From assembly GCF_000421465.1 (NCBI RefSeq), contig NZ_ATXB01000002.1:1-64000 (forward strand): DNA of 64,000 nt, read 5' to 3'. Each line of letters starts with the position of its first letter. Position 1 is the first letter of the stretch. Under the pieces are notes generated by a model that worked only from the letters and a program-made list of their open reading frames with translations, was not told where the DNA came from and searched no databases. The position numbers and the translations under genes are program-made. This document shows, in pieces, positions 40,052 through 50,935 of this stretch. The DNA comes from Methylohalobius crimeensis 10Ki (GTDB lineage Bacteria; Pseudomonadota; Gammaproteobacteria; Methylococcales; Methylothermaceae).

Positions 40052-40240
40052 ATGTGCAAGGTCCAGATCCCGGAGCAAACAAAGCTGATCGAGCTTGACG
40101 GATTCGCCCGATTCATCGGGCAAAGACTCTACTCCGACCGGCGCGGGAACATCGAATTTCGCCCTCGGCATACCAATGCCGGCATCCAGAAGATTCCCCG
40201 CCACAAATGCCAGTTCAAAACGCTGCCTGGAGGTAAGTGA
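40052..40240 (+). CDS. Small hypothetical early protein 1
   Basis: The 62-residue protein (MCKVQIPEQTKLIELDGFAR ... IPRHKCQFKTLPGGK) is basic in its second half. GGGGAG precedes the ATG at 40052, which lies downstream of the operator-promoter at 39965. It is the first gene of a short-gene series ending at integrase. Not recognised. Confidence 0.6.
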   Translation: MCKVQIPEQTKLIELDGFARFIGQRLYSDRRGNIEFRPRHTNAGIQKIPRHKCQFKTLPGGK

Positions 40241-40425
40241 TGAAACCCGAGTACCTGAAACGCCTGGACACGCTAAAAAACGCCCTCGTTTCCATCCAAG
40301 AGACCGAAGACCAACTGGCCGGATTCAACCAGGGAAACGCCATCGCCGCCAGGGGGCTGCTCCTCATGGCCCGCCGCGCACTCGCCGAACACCTGGCCGG
40401 AGAACTCCAAAGAGGAGGTCAGTAA
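40240..40425 (+). CDS. Small hypothetical early protein 2
   Basis: The 61-residue helical protein (KPEYLKRLDTLKNALVSIQE, then AARGLLLMARRALAEHL) starts with an ATG sharing one base with the previous stop (TGATG), preceded by GGAGG. Function unknown. Confidence 0.6.
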   Translation: MKPEYLKRLDTLKNALVSIQETEDQLAGFNQGNAIAARGLLLMARRALAEHLAGELQRGGQ

Positions 40426-40547
40426 TGGGCATCATCGTATCCATTGTGCTTGGCATGCTTCTCTGGCTGATCCTCGGCTTCATCGTCGGGACGATCGCCG
40501 GCCGGATCATCGACCGCATGGAAGGACTCGACCCGGACGACCCATGA
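40425..40547 (+). CDS. 40-residue single-span membrane peptide
   Basis: MGIIVSIVLGMLLWLILGFI begins a hydrophobic helix and the chain ends with a short hydrophilic tail (DRMEGLDPDDP). AGAGGAGG precedes the ATG, which overlaps the previous stop by one base (TAATG). Similar tiny membrane peptides occur in early phage operons; their role is unclear. Confidence 0.55.
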   Translation: MGIIVSIVLGMLLWLILGFIVGTIAGRIIDRMEGLDPDDP

Positions 40548-40750
40548 ACACCCCCTACCTGAACAACTGCGTCCGCCCGATCCGCAAAGGCACCGATCTC
40601 CAGATCGCCGCCCAAGCCCTGGCGTTCATCGCCCACGACCTGCGCCAGGGCCGGATCGAAGAAGCCATCCAGACGGCCGAAAGCGCGCTCCAAGCCATCG
40701 ACTTCGACCGAATCTTGGAGCACATGCAGGAAAGGAACCAAAGATCATGA
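40544..40750 (+). CDS. Small hypothetical early protein 3
   Basis: The 68-residue helical protein (LQIAAQALAFIAHDLRQGRI, EEAIQTAESALQAIDFD) overlaps its neighbours by 4 bp on both sides. It is not recognised. Confidence 0.55.
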   Translation: MNTPYLNNCVRPIRKGTDLQIAAQALAFIAHDLRQGRIEEAIQTAESALQAIDFDRILEHMQERNQRS

Positions 40751-40815
40751 GACTCGAAGTCGGCATGCTGATCTGGACGAATTACAGCGGGCCCTATCGC
40801 ATCACCGATTTTTGA
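40747..40815 (+). CDS. 22-residue frame, probably a truncated gene
   Basis: MRLEVGMLIWTNYSGPYRIT is the start of a longer type of phage protein (VGM-x-I-x-TNY-x-GPYRI), but here a stop follows after 22 residues. It overlaps the previous gene by 4 bp. A remnant is more likely than a functional peptide. Confidence 0.4.
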   Translation: MRLEVGMLIWTNYSGPYRITDF

Positions 40816-40837
40816 TTGCCTAAGGGAGAAACAAGAA

Positions 40838-41212
40838 ATGACCGAAACAGCAAAGCTCGCGGTCGGCTTCGGCACCGCCGGCAATATGTTGGAGGTATCG
40901 GAGCGAACGATACGCAGGATGGTCGAGGATGGCGAGTTGACCACCGTCCGAGTCCGCGGCCGCCAACGGATCCCGGTCTTTGTACTGGAAGAATGGTTGA
41001 AGGAAAACGCCTGCTCCGCGCATAATTCAAGCGTCACACGCGCGGGGCATTGCCAACCAAAGGAGGATAAGCAATGCCACGAAAAGACAAAGACGGGATC
41101 TACAAACGCAAGGACTCGCCCTACTGGTGGGCTTCGTACACCGACGCAAGCGGCAAAAGAACTCGCCGCAGTACTGGAACTGCCGACCGGCGGGAAGCCG
41201 AAGCGCTCCTGA
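40838..41212 (+). CDS. xis: Excisionase-like helix-turn-helix protein, extended into integrase
   Basis: Residues 1-60 are a MerR/HTH_17-type domain (GTAGNMLEVSERTIRRMVED, then IPVFVLEEWLKENA) as in phage excisionases. The remaining 64 codons run out of frame across the first 139 bp of the integrase gene and have no domain character, so the natural stop was probably lost. AGGGAGAAAC precedes the ATG. Overlap of this length suggests translational coupling or decay at the 3' end. Confidence 0.6.
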   Translation: MTETAKLAVGFGTAGNMLEVSERTIRRMVEDGELTTVRVRGRQRIPVFVLEEWLKENACSAHNSSVTRAGHCQPKEDKQCHEKTKTGSTNARTRPTGGLRTPTQAAKELAAVLELPTGGKPKRS

Positions 41213-42177
41213 GCAAATGGAAGCTCGAGGCGTATCGGACATCGAAATGGGACGAACAGCCGGCGAGAACATTCGATGAACTGATGTTGGAATACTTGAG
41301 CGCAGTCACACCAACGAAACGCGGCGGAGGCGAACGCGACCGCTACAGCATCAAGCGGCTTGCACCGCATTTCACCGGGCGCGAGTTGCACACGCTCACC
41401 CCTGTCGACATCACGCAATATATCGCTCAGCGGCGGCATGATGGCGCGGCGCCAGGGACGATCAATAAGGAACTGGGAACGTTATCCGCGGCTCTGAATT
41501 GGGCGCGGCGTGATCTCGGCTGGGATGTTCCGAACCCCGTGATTGGTCGAAAGCCGAAGGAACCGGAAGGCCGGATCAGATGGATCACTCGGGCGGAAGC
41601 GGCCTCACTGATTGCCGCCGCAAGCCAGGAGCCGAAAGCCCCTCATCTTCCCGACTTCATCAGGCTCGGGCTGAATACCGGGATGCGGCGTGGCGAGATG
41701 TTAGGGCTTGAATGGCGTCGGGTCGACCTCCAGGCGAGTCTGGTATACCTGGAGGCCGCCCACCAGAAAAGCGGAAAGGTTGGGAGTGTTCCGCTAAACA
41801 GAGAAGCACGCGAGGCCATTCTATCACGCGCCCGATTCAGGGCCGAGTTTTGCCCGGCGTCGCCGTGGGTGTTTTGCAACAAGAACGGAACGCGCATTAA
41901 GGCATTACGGAGAAGCTTTGATACCGCATGCCGGAAAGTCGGGATTGAGGATTTTCATATCCACGATTTGCGGCATACGTGTGCGGCTTGGCTGGTCCAG
42001 GCGGGTGTATCGATTCGGGAAGTCGCGGAACTGCTGCGCCATTCCGATATTCGGATCACGATGCGATATGCCCATTTGGCGCCCGATAACGTGCGCGCAG
42101 CGGTGGCGGCACTGGAAGCGCCTACGTCACGATTTGGTCACACAAGGGATTCGAGCAAGCGGCGGGTTTCGGGATAA
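41074..42177 (+). CDS. int: Phage tyrosine integrase
   Basis: This 367-residue tyrosine recombinase has a basic N-terminal arm-binding part (GIYKRKDSPYWWASY), a core-binding domain (about 70-160) and a catalytic domain. Catalytic residues are visible: Arg in GMRRGE near 202, HDLRH near 297-301, His in LLRHSD near 322, and Tyr in MRYAHL near 331. AAAGGAGGATAAGC gives strong initiation. The stop lies 14 bp from the 3' end of tRNA-Pro, the probable attachment gene. Confidence 0.92.
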   Translation: MPRKDKDGIYKRKDSPYWWASYTDASGKRTRRSTGTADRREAEALLSKWKLEAYRTSKWDEQPARTFDELMLEYLSAVTPTKRGGGERDRYSIKRLAPHFTGRELHTLTPVDITQYIAQRRHDGAAPGTINKELGTLSAALNWARRDLGWDVPNPVIGRKPKEPEGRIRWITRAEAASLIAAASQEPKAPHLPDFIRLGLNTGMRRGEMLGLEWRRVDLQASLVYLEAAHQKSGKVGSVPLNREAREAILSRARFRAEFCPASPWVFCNKNGTRIKALRRSFDTACRKVGIEDFHIHDLRHTCAAWLVQAGVSIREVAELLRHSDIRITMRYAHLAPDNVRAAVAALEAPTSRFGHTRDSSKRRVSG

Positions 42178-42191
42178 CCCTTTGATTTAAT

Positions 42192-42268
42192 TGGTCGGGG
42201 TGACTGGATTTGAACCAGCGACTTCTGCCTCCCGAAGACAGCGCTCTACCAAGCTGAGCTACACCCCG
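42192..42268 (-). tRNA. tRNA-Pro (CGG anticodon)
   Basis: The 77-base sequence includes an encoded CCA. The acceptor stem CGGGGTG pairs with CACCCCG, the anticodon stem-loop is CTGTC-TTCGGGA-GGCAG giving anticodon CGG, and the T loop is GTTCAAATC. Its 3' end faces the integrase gene, so the prophage was probably inserted here and has kept the tRNA intact. No second copy of the tRNA 3' end is seen at the left side of the window. Confidence 0.95.
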
Positions 42269-42280
42269 AAGCGATATCGG

Positions 42281-43300
42281 TTAGTGGGATCGTTGCACGG
42301 AAAGTTCCGCCAAAGCGACCATCGCGTCCTTGTACGGCGAGGATGCCAACGGCGCCAGGCTCAGAATGGCCTTGTCCGCCTCTTCCCTGGCACGCTCCAC
42401 AGTGTACGCGATTGCGTCGGTGGATTCAATCACTTTGTAGACCTCGGGAAATGCCTTTCGATCCCCGTCTTCGATGCTGCGCCGAATCACCGCCGCACCG
42501 GCGGGGGTGGCCTGCTGCATGGCGTAAATCAAGGGCAAGGTGGGTTTGCCTTCGGCCAAATCGTCACCCAGATGCTTGCCCAAAGCCTCCTGGTCGGCCT
42601 TGTAGTCGAGCGCGTCATCGATTAATTGGAAGGCGATGCCAAGATGCATGCCGTAGCGGGCCAAACCGTCCTCGGCCTCCTTGGGTGCGTCGGTCAACAC
42701 CGCCGCCAAACGCGCCGCGGTGCTAAACAGAATCGCGGTTTTCCGCCAAATCACCTCCAAATATTTGGTCTCGGAAGTGGCCGGGTTATTGACGTTGAGG
42801 AGCTGCAGCACCTCGCCCTCGGCAATGGCGGTGGTGGTCTCGGACATGATTTCCATCACCTTGAGCCGCTGCAGGCGGACCATCATCCGGAAGGCGGCGG
42901 AATACAGATAATCCCCCACCAGCACGCTGGCGGCATTCCCCCAGACCGCATTGGCGGTATCCTTGCCCCGGCGCAGATCGGACTCGTCCACCACATCGTC
43001 GTGGAGCAAGGTGGCGGTATGAATGAACTCGATCACCGCCGCCAGGGTGATGTGATGATCGCCGCGATAGTCCAGCGCATTCGTCGCCAAAAGGTGCAGC
43101 AAGGGGCGCAGGCGCTTGCCTCCGCTGTTGACGATGTATCGACCGATCTCGTTGATCAGAACGACATCCGAACTGAGCTCGCCGAGAATCAGGCGATCCA
43201 CGGACTGGACCTGATCCGCCACCAGCGAGCGTATCCGATCGAAGCCTCGCGCCGAGTAATTATTATTGGTCTCCTCCGAGGGAGCTGAGATCACCGTCAT
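42281..43300 (-). CDS. ispB: Octaprenyl diphosphate synthase
   Basis: The 339-residue all-helical prenyltransferase carries both Asp-rich motifs: LLHDDVVDESDLRRG and FQLIDDALDYKAD. It adds isopentenyl units to make the side chain precursor of ubiquinone. The length is slightly above the family norm because of an N-terminal tail. It is divergent from rplU, the order found in many gammaproteobacteria. Confidence 0.93.
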   Translation of the reverse strand: MTVISAPSEETNNNYSARGFDRIRSLVADQVQSVDRLILGELSSDVVLINEIGRYIVNSGGKRLRPLLHLLATNALDYRGDHHITLAAVIEFIHTATLLHDDVVDESDLRRGKDTANAVWGNAASVLVGDYLYSAAFRMMVRLQRLKVMEIMSETTTAIAEGEVLQLLNVNNPATSETKYLEVIWRKTAILFSTAARLAAVLTDAPKEAEDGLARYGMHLGIAFQLIDDALDYKADQEALGKHLGDDLAEGKPTLPLIYAMQQATPAGAAVIRRSIEDGDRKAFPEVYKVIESTDAIAYTVERAREEADKAILSLAPLASSPYKDAMVALAELSVQRSH

Positions 43301-43372
43301 AGACCGGCAAGCTTATATGTCATGGATGGATGTATCCGGTAAATAGCGGAATAATACAATACTTGGTATAAG

Positions 43373-43401
43373 TTGACCAAATTTAATCGAAAAGGTATAT
43401 T
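43373..43401 (+). promoter_or_regulatory. rplU-rpmA promoter
   Basis: TTGACC and TATATT are separated by 17 bases, 51 bp upstream of the rplU start. It is the only strong promoter-like match in the 151-bp gap between ispB and rplU. Confidence 0.7.
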
Positions 43402-43451
43402 CTCTCGTTTATGCTGGAACATCAACAGCTATCGATAGGGAGCACACAGCG

Positions 43452-43760
43452 ATGTACGCGGTAATTCAAACAGGCGGGAAACAGTACCGGGTCGGTGCCG
43501 GCGACCGGTTGAAAGTCGAAAAGTTGAACGCGTCCGAAGGCGAAACGGTGGCCTTCGACAAGGTCCTCATGATCCGCTCCGACGAAGGCGTCAAAACCGG
43601 CGCGCCTTATTTGGAGGGCGGCAAGGTCAGCGCCAAGGTCATTGCCCACGGTCGCGGCAAAAAGATCAACATCATCAAGTTCAAACGGCGCAAGCACCAC
43701 ATGAAGCACCAAGGTCACCGCCAATATTATACCGAAGTCCAAATTACGGACATCTCCTAA
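43452..43760 (+). CDS. rplU: 50S ribosomal protein L21
   Basis: The 102-residue protein starts [20 protein letters not shown], the L21 signature, and binds 23S rRNA together with L20. Length is standard. ATAGGGAGCAC precedes the start. It forms an operon with rpmA 24 bp downstream. Confidence 0.97.
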   Translation: MYAVIQTGGKQYRVGAGDRLKVEKLNASEGETVAFDKVLMIRSDEGVKTGAPYLEGGKVSAKVIAHGRGKKINIIKFKRRKHHMKHQGHRQYYTEVQITDIS

Positions 43761-43784
43761 ACCCGCTTTCAGGAGGACAATACC

Positions 43785-44042
43785 ATGGCACACAAAAAAG
43801 CAGGCGGCAGCAGCCGCAACGGCCGCGATTCAATCTCCAAGCGCCTGGGCGTGAAGCGTTTCGGCGGCCAGTCGGTCAAAGCGGGCAACATCCTCGTCCG
43901 TCAGCGCGGCACCCGTTTCCACGCGGGCGAAAACGTGGGCTGCGGCAAGGATTACACCTTGTTCGCTTTGCAGGACGGACAAGTAGTCTTCGAAGTCAAG
44001 GGACCGAACAAACGCAAATTCGTCAACGTGGTTCCCGCTTGA
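43785..44042 (+). CDS. rpmA: 50S ribosomal protein L27
   Basis: The 85-residue protein has the L27 N-terminus [15 protein letters not shown] and the conserved [17 protein letters not shown]. Its N-terminal tail reaches the peptidyl transferase centre. AGGAGGAC stands before the ATG. An intrinsic terminator follows. Confidence 0.97.
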   Translation: MAHKKAGGSSRNGRDSISKRLGVKRFGGQSVKAGNILVRQRGTRFHAGENVGCGKDYTLFALQDGQVVFEVKGPNKRKFVNVVPA

Positions 44043-44067
44043 CCGTTCGCTCAACGATCCGACTTGA

Positions 44068-46240
<2,173 letters not shown>

Positions 46241-46289
46241 ACGAGAAAGCCGCAGGCGGGAAGCCCGCGGCCGGCACAACTTGGAATAA

Positions 46290-46565
46290 TCAGGCGGAAG
46301 CCTGGGACAATGCCTTCACCCGGGCATTGAGACGGCTTTTCGTACGGGCGGCGTTGTTCTTGTGCAAGATGCCCTTGTTCACCATCGAATCGATCACGGG
46401 GACCGCTTTCCGATAGGCTTCCCGGGCCCCTTCCAAGTCACCCTTCTCGGTCGCCTTGGTCACGCTTTTGATGAAAGAGCGCATGCGGCTCCGATGGGCC
46501 TTGTTGAGAAAATAACGTTTCTGTGCTTGACGCGCGCGTTTTCTAGCTGATGCTATGTTAGCCAA
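46290..46565 (-). CDS. rpsT: 30S ribosomal protein S20
   Basis: The 91-residue basic helical protein (MANIASARKRARQAQKRY, then MRSFIKSVTKA) is S20, which binds 16S rRNA in the body of the small subunit. It converges with proB over a short GC-rich hairpin. Confidence 0.96.
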   Translation of the reverse strand: MANIASARKRARQAQKRYFLNKAHRSRMRSFIKSVTKATEKGDLEGAREAYRKAVPVIDSMVNKGILHKNNAARTKSRLNARVKALSQASA

Positions 46566-46604
46566 ATCGATCCCCTTTTGACCGTTGTTTTAAATAAACT
46601 TTAT

Positions 46605-46633
46605 ATTATTTAGACAAATCCCATCCTTGTCAA
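46605..46633 (-). promoter_or_regulatory. rpsT promoter
   Basis: On the minus strand TTGACA and AATAAT are 17 bases apart, about 40 bp upstream of the rpsT start, in AT-rich DNA. Confidence 0.7.
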
Positions 46634-46831
46634 CGCATTATCGCCCTAGAATTCTCCGCCTGCCGGATTCTAACGGCGGTCCAACCTCGCTTTTCCAAAA
46701 CCCTTCTTTTTTACTCCACCCGCCGCGCACAGAGAACCGGCGAAAACGTCGGAATTGGTATCTCATACCGGCTATGCCAAAATATGTGTTTGCAGCTCAC
46801 AGGCAAACATTCGGGCAAGGGATCGATCAAG

Positions 46832-47494
46832 ATGCGCGCCCCTTTTTCTTTACCCCATTTTTTAATATTTTTCTTCCTGCTGGTGTTTTTGCTGGTCTTC
46901 GTCCAGCTGCACCTGATTTCCCTGACCTTCGAAAAATTGGGGTTGTCGCCCGAGGCGACCTTTTTGATGTTATTGGGGTCGCTGCTGGGCAGCGGAATCA
47001 ATCTGCCAATGTTTACGCTGCGATCGTCTCCTCCGCCCGAAGCGATCGAAACGCCTTTCGGCTTGTTGCGTTTGCCTCCTCGGCCCTTCACCGGCAAGAC
47101 GGTGATCGCCGTCAACGTGGGCGGGTGTTTGATTCCGCTGCTGTTTTCGATCTATCTGGTCAGCCGCTTGAACCTCCCTCTTGAAATGTTGGGCTTGGGG
47201 ATTGCGATCGTCGCCGCGATCAGTCATCTCCTCAGCCGTCCCATCCCAGGACTGGGCATCGGCATGCCCATGCTCGTCGCACCGCTGACCGCGGCCAGCC
47301 TGGCGCTTCTTCTAGGAGACGATCACCGGGCGCCCTTCGCCTACATCAGCGGCACATTGGGCGTTCTGATCGGCGCCGATCTTCTGCGCCTTAAGGATAT
47401 CCGCACTCTCGGCGCGCCCATCGCTTCCATCGGCGGCGCCGGCACCTTCGACGGTATTTTCATGACCGGCATATTGGCGGTTCTGCTTAGCTAG
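46832..47494 (+). CDS. DUF1614 membrane protein
   Basis: The 220-residue protein has six or so membrane helices and the family's early ISLTFEKLGLSPEATFLML and GSGINLPMFTL segments. DUF1614 proteins are inner-membrane proteins of unknown function. The start at 46832 (MRAPFSLPHF) is likely; an ATG 48 bp upstream is possible but gives a hydrophilic lead without homology. Confidence 0.75.
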   Translation: MRAPFSLPHFLIFFFLLVFLLVFVQLHLISLTFEKLGLSPEATFLMLLGSLLGSGINLPMFTLRSSPPPEAIETPFGLLRLPPRPFTGKTVIAVNVGGCLIPLLFSIYLVSRLNLPLEMLGLGIAIVAAISHLLSRPIPGLGIGMPMLVAPLTAASLALLLGDDHRAPFAYISGTLGVLIGADLLRLKDIRTLGAPIASIGGAGTFDGIFMTGILAVLLS

Positions 47495-47539
47495 ATTCCG
47501 TTGACATTTGCAGCTGGGTTTATCCAAATATCAACCAAC

Positions 47540-48970
47540 CTAACCTTTGATACAAATCATCGGTTTCAGACGCGCCACCAACCTGGCCAAGCCGGCTTTA
47601 TCGGCGGCTTGCACCACCGCATCCACATCTTTATAAGCATCGGGCGCTTCTTCCGCCACCCCGCGCAGCGATGGGCTGCGTATGACGATGCCTTGGCGCG
47701 CCAATGCCCCCACCACCTGCTGACCTTTCCAGGTTCGGGTGGCCTGACGGCGGCTCATCGCCCTTCCCGCGCCGTGACAAGCCGAGGCTAGAGACAGCTT
47801 CTCTCCCTTCTCCGTCCCCACCAGAATATAAGACGCGGTCCCCATGGACCCGCCGATGATCACCGGTTGTCCCACCGCTCGCAAACGCTCGGGTATCGCC
47901 GGATGCCCCGGACCGAAAGCGCGGGTCGCTCCCTTGCGATGCACGAAGACCTCCTTCGATTCCCCGTCGATGACGTGGGTTTCCTGTTTGCAGGTGTTGT
48001 GAGACACGTCGTAAATCAGGGTCAGATCGGCTTGGGGTAGCCATTCGGCGAAGACCTTCCGCACCAAGTGGGTGATGATCTGGCGATTGGCCAGGGCGCA
48101 ATTGATCCCGGCCCGCATCGCGCCCAAATAGCTTCTGCCCACCGGCGACGCCAACGGCGCGCAGGCCAACTCCCGATCGGGAAGCTGGATTCCGTGCTGG
48201 GCGGCCGCCTGCTGCATTTTCTTCAAGTATTCCGTACCGATCTGGTGCCCCAAACCCCGCGAACCGCAGTGGATGGTCACCACGATCTCGTCCGGGTGAA
48301 GACCGAAGGCATCGGCCACCTTCGAGTCGTAGATTTGGTCCACCACCTGGATTTCCAGATAGTGGTTGCCGGATCCCAAAGTGCCCATTTCCCGGCGCTG
48401 ACGCTTTTTGGCGTGAGGCGAAACCTCCGCCGGCACCGCGCCTTTCATGCGACCGTTTTCCTCGATCCGTTCCAGATCTTCGCGGCGCCCGTATCCTTGC
48501 GCCACCGCCCATTGCGCACCCCCCGACAGCATCGCTTCCATTTCCCGGTCGCTCAGGCTGATGTTGCCGCGGCTGCCCACCCCGACGGGTACCGTGGCAA
48601 ACAAGGCATCGGCCAATTCCTTGGCGAGGGGCTCGATGTCTTGCCGGTGGAGTCCCGTAGCCAGGGTTCGAACCCCGCAGGAAATATCGAACCCCACCCC
48701 GCCGGCGGAAATCACGCCGCCTTGTTTGGGATCGAAGGCCGCCACCCCACCGATGGGAAAACCGTACCCCCAATGGGCGTCGGGCATCACATAGCAGGCC
48801 CCGACGATTCCCGGAAGCTTGGTGACATTGCCGGCCTGCTCCGCCACTTTGGCGTCCATCGACCCGATCAACTCCTCGTCAGCGAAAATCAATACCGGCG
48901 CGCGCATGTCCCCGGATGGGGGAATCCGCCAGAGATATTCATCCACCCGCTCGAGTTTGCTGGTATCCAT
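47540..48970 (-). CDS. rtcB: RNA-splicing ligase RtcB
   Basis: The 476-residue enzyme joins RNA ends bearing 2',3'-cyclic phosphate or 3'-phosphate with 5'-OH, using GTP and Mn. Metal ligands are recognisable in DAHWGYGFPIGGVAAF, GFDISCGVR and HCGSRGLGHQ. The ATG at 48970 follows AGGAGA; a codon five residues upstream is less suited. Archease is encoded upstream on the same strand. Confidence 0.93.
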   Translation of the reverse strand: MDTSKLERVDEYLWRIPPSGDMRAPVLIFADEELIGSMDAKVAEQAGNVTKLPGIVGACYVMPDAHWGYGFPIGGVAAFDPKQGGVISAGGVGFDISCGVRTLATGLHRQDIEPLAKELADALFATVPVGVGSRGNISLSDREMEAMLSGGAQWAVAQGYGRREDLERIEENGRMKGAVPAEVSPHAKKRQRREMGTLGSGNHYLEIQVVDQIYDSKVADAFGLHPDEIVVTIHCGSRGLGHQIGTEYLKKMQQAAAQHGIQLPDRELACAPLASPVGRSYLGAMRAGINCALANRQIITHLVRKVFAEWLPQADLTLIYDVSHNTCKQETHVIDGESKEVFVHRKGATRAFGPGHPAIPERLRAVGQPVIIGGSMGTASYILVGTEKGEKLSLASACHGAGRAMSRRQATRTWKGQQVVGALARQGIVIRSPSLRGVAEEAPDAYKDVDAVVQAADKAGLARLVARLKPMICIKG

Positions 48971-49012
48971 TGGTGTCTCCTGCAACCTTTATTTCCGATC
49001 AAAATGCGGTCT

Positions 49013-49444
49013 CTAGACATCCAACACGCATTGCGCCAACCAGCCGCCCTGCGCCGACCTCGCCACCTTCAATTCGGTGTAGGTAGCCCCTTTGACCTCC
49101 ACCGCCGGCTGGTGTTTCGCTCGATCCACCGCTTCGCCCCGAAGGGTCGCGCGAAGATGCCGATCGTCGATGCGGACGTCGTATCGGGAAAAGAGCATTC
49201 CCCGAACCGCCATCTCGTAAATCACCGCATTGAGAAAATCCACCAGCAACAGTTCCAGATCGCCTTCATCGTCGCGTCCGAACTCGATTTCCACCGTATC
49301 GCGGGGCGCCACGACGGCCGGATCGGTCACCACCGCGGTCATCGCCACCGCCGCCCGGGCGAATGCCTCGGCGGGTGTATCCCCGAACCCACGCACGCCG
49401 ATATCGGCCATGTGTTCGAAATGTTCCCACGTAGAACAGCCCAT
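49013..49444 (-). CDS. Archease, RtcB activator
   Basis: This 143-residue protein has the archease N-terminus ([24 protein letters not shown]) and the metal-binding acidic residues of the fold, with [13 protein letters not shown] in the middle. It turns RtcB into a multiple-turnover ligase. The gene pair archease-rtcB is conserved. Confidence 0.88.
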   Translation of the reverse strand: MGCSTWEHFEHMADIGVRGFGDTPAEAFARAAVAMTAVVTDPAVVAPRDTVEIEFGRDDEGDLELLLVDFLNAVIYEMAVRGMLFSRYDVRIDDRHLRATLRGEAVDRAKHQPAVEVKGATYTELKVARSAQGGWLAQCVLDV

Positions 49445-49493
49445 GGCTACCCCCTGCTATCATGACGGCAATAAAAATAAATTTGGGGACGCC

Positions 49494-49973
49494 ATGCTGG
49501 AAATCAAGCTGCTGATCCTGCTATTGGTCGCCAACGGCGCGCCGGTGGTGGCGTGGGATCTGTTCAAGGAGCGGTTCGCCTGGCCGGTGGATTGCGGGGC
49601 CGTTATGCCGGATGGGCGTTTTCTTCTGGGGCCGGCCAAAACTTGGCGCGGTCTGTTGGCTTCCCTTTTCACCACCGGCATCACGGCACCGCTGATCGGC
49701 TTCCCATGGACGCTTGGCGCGTGGGTGGCGGCGGCGGCGATGGCCGGCGATCTTCTGTCCAGTTTCGTCAAACGCCGGCTCGGCGTCCAAGCCAGCGACA
49801 CGGCGCCGGGCTTGGATCAGATTCCGGAAAGCTTGCTGCCCCTGTGGGCGGTCAATGCCCATTTCGCCTTGGGCTGGGATCGGATCGGACTGTTGGTGGC
49901 CGTCTTCTATATTGCGGAAGTCTCTCTTTCGCCCCTGTTGTATCGTTTGGGCATCCGCAAACGCCCCTACTGA
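49494..49973 (+). CDS. CarS-like CDP-archaeol synthase family protein
   Basis: The 159-residue membrane protein shows the CarS/CdsA-type fold: ANGAPVVAWDLFKERFAWPVD at the start, GPAKTWRG in the middle, and a GDLLSSFVKRRLGVQASDTAPGLDQIPE segment that resembles the CTP/Mg site. In archaea it transfers CTP to unsaturated archaetidic acid. Bacterial homologues have unclear substrates. The 3' end overlaps the phosphoesterase gene by 7 bp. Confidence 0.75.
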   Translation: MLEIKLLILLLVANGAPVVAWDLFKERFAWPVDCGAVMPDGRFLLGPAKTWRGLLASLFTTGITAPLIGFPWTLGAWVAAAAMAGDLLSSFVKRRLGVQASDTAPGLDQIPESLLPLWAVNAHFALGWDRIGLLVAVFYIAEVSLSPLLYRLGIRKRPY

Positions 49974-50935
49974 GCGCGGCGCAAGGTATGCAAGGTCACC
50001 TCCGGCGGACAGTTGAGGCGCACGTCCACCACGCTCACCCCGCAACCGCGCGAGGTATAGCCCTGCAAACCGGCGTAACGCCAGGGACCGGCGCATAACG
50101 CATAAGGCGCGCGGGCATTGCGCATCAAAGGGATGCCGCCGGGCAAACAGATTTGCCCGCCGTGGGTGTGGCCGCACAGCATCAGATCGCAACGGGCGTA
50201 GGCGGCGTTGCGATAGATCTCCGGGGAATGGGCCAAGAGCAGGCTCACGGCGCCTTGAGGAATCGATTCAACCGCCTTTTCCAGACTGTCGGCGCGATAA
50301 TAATGGGGATCGTCGATGCCGGCCAGGTAGATCTCCGTATGCTCACGGCGGAGAGGTATCGCCTCGTTCATCAGCATCCGGATCCCCAAATCCTCCAAGC
50401 CCGGCACCATCCGGACGGTATCGTGATTGCCCAAAACTCCGTACAACGGCTGGCGCAGATGGGGCACGACCCTCGCCAAGGCATCCAGAGCCGGCTGCCA
50501 GGGGCCGAAGGTGCGAGCGCGGAAATCGCCGGTCAAGACGCAGGCGTCGTAATTCAGACCCTGCACGGCGGCAATCAGGGCATCCGGCAGATTGGGGCAC
50601 ATATCCAAATGCAGGTCGCTCAAATGCAGCAGAGTAAAACCCTCGAACGAAGCCGACAAACGGGGCAGGTAGACCTCGTTGCGAAGGACCCGGATACGCC
50701 GGGCGTTGCGCCGTCCCCGTCCGTGCAAGCCGCATAGGCGAAGCACGTGACGAATCACGCCGTGGACCGAATACCAATTTTCGAGATGGAAGAAATTACG
50801 CCCGACACCACCGAACACCCGCTGTTCAAAATCCTGTTCCATTCCCAGGCGCTGATTCAGATGGACGCGGCCGATTCGGCGTTCGAGCCGGGTCATGAGC
50901 GCCTTATCGATTTGGGATTCGAACCTATCGTTCAT
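49967..50935 (-). CDS. Metallophosphoesterase
   Basis: The 322-residue protein has the calcineurin-like metal motifs: DLHLD, LTGDF, GNHD and GHTHGGQ. It resembles the YaeI/lipid-linked phosphodiesterase type, but no membrane anchor is obvious in the chosen start. The ATG at 50935 overlaps the upstream stop by 4 bp and starts the homologous part; a longer frame upstream has no homology. Confidence 0.82.
   Translation of the reverse strand: MNDRFESQIDKALMTRLERRIGRVHLNQRLGMEQDFEQRVFGGVGRNFFHLENWYSVHGVIRHVLRLCGLHGRGRRNARRIRVLRNEVYLPRLSASFEGFTLLHLSDLHLDMCPNLPDALIAAVQGLNYDACVLTGDFRARTFGPWQPALDALARVVPHLRQPLYGVLGNHDTVRMVPGLEDLGIRMLMNEAIPLRREHTEIYLAGIDDPHYYRADSLEKAVESIPQGAVSLLLAHSPEIYRNAAYARCDLMLCGHTHGGQICLPGGIPLMRNARAPYALCAGPWRYAGLQGYTSRGCGVSVVDVRLNCPPEVTLHTLRRAQ

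Noticed and set aside
42191-42625. Plus-strand frame starting MVGVTGFEPATSASRRQRS
   Set aside because: This peptide is the translated antisense of tRNA-Pro, a well-known false gene; the rest is the reverse strand of ispB.
46241-46289. Hairpin between proB and rpsT as an intrinsic terminator
   Set aside because: The GC-rich stem is imperfect and there is no T run on either strand; factor-dependent termination is possible but unsupported.
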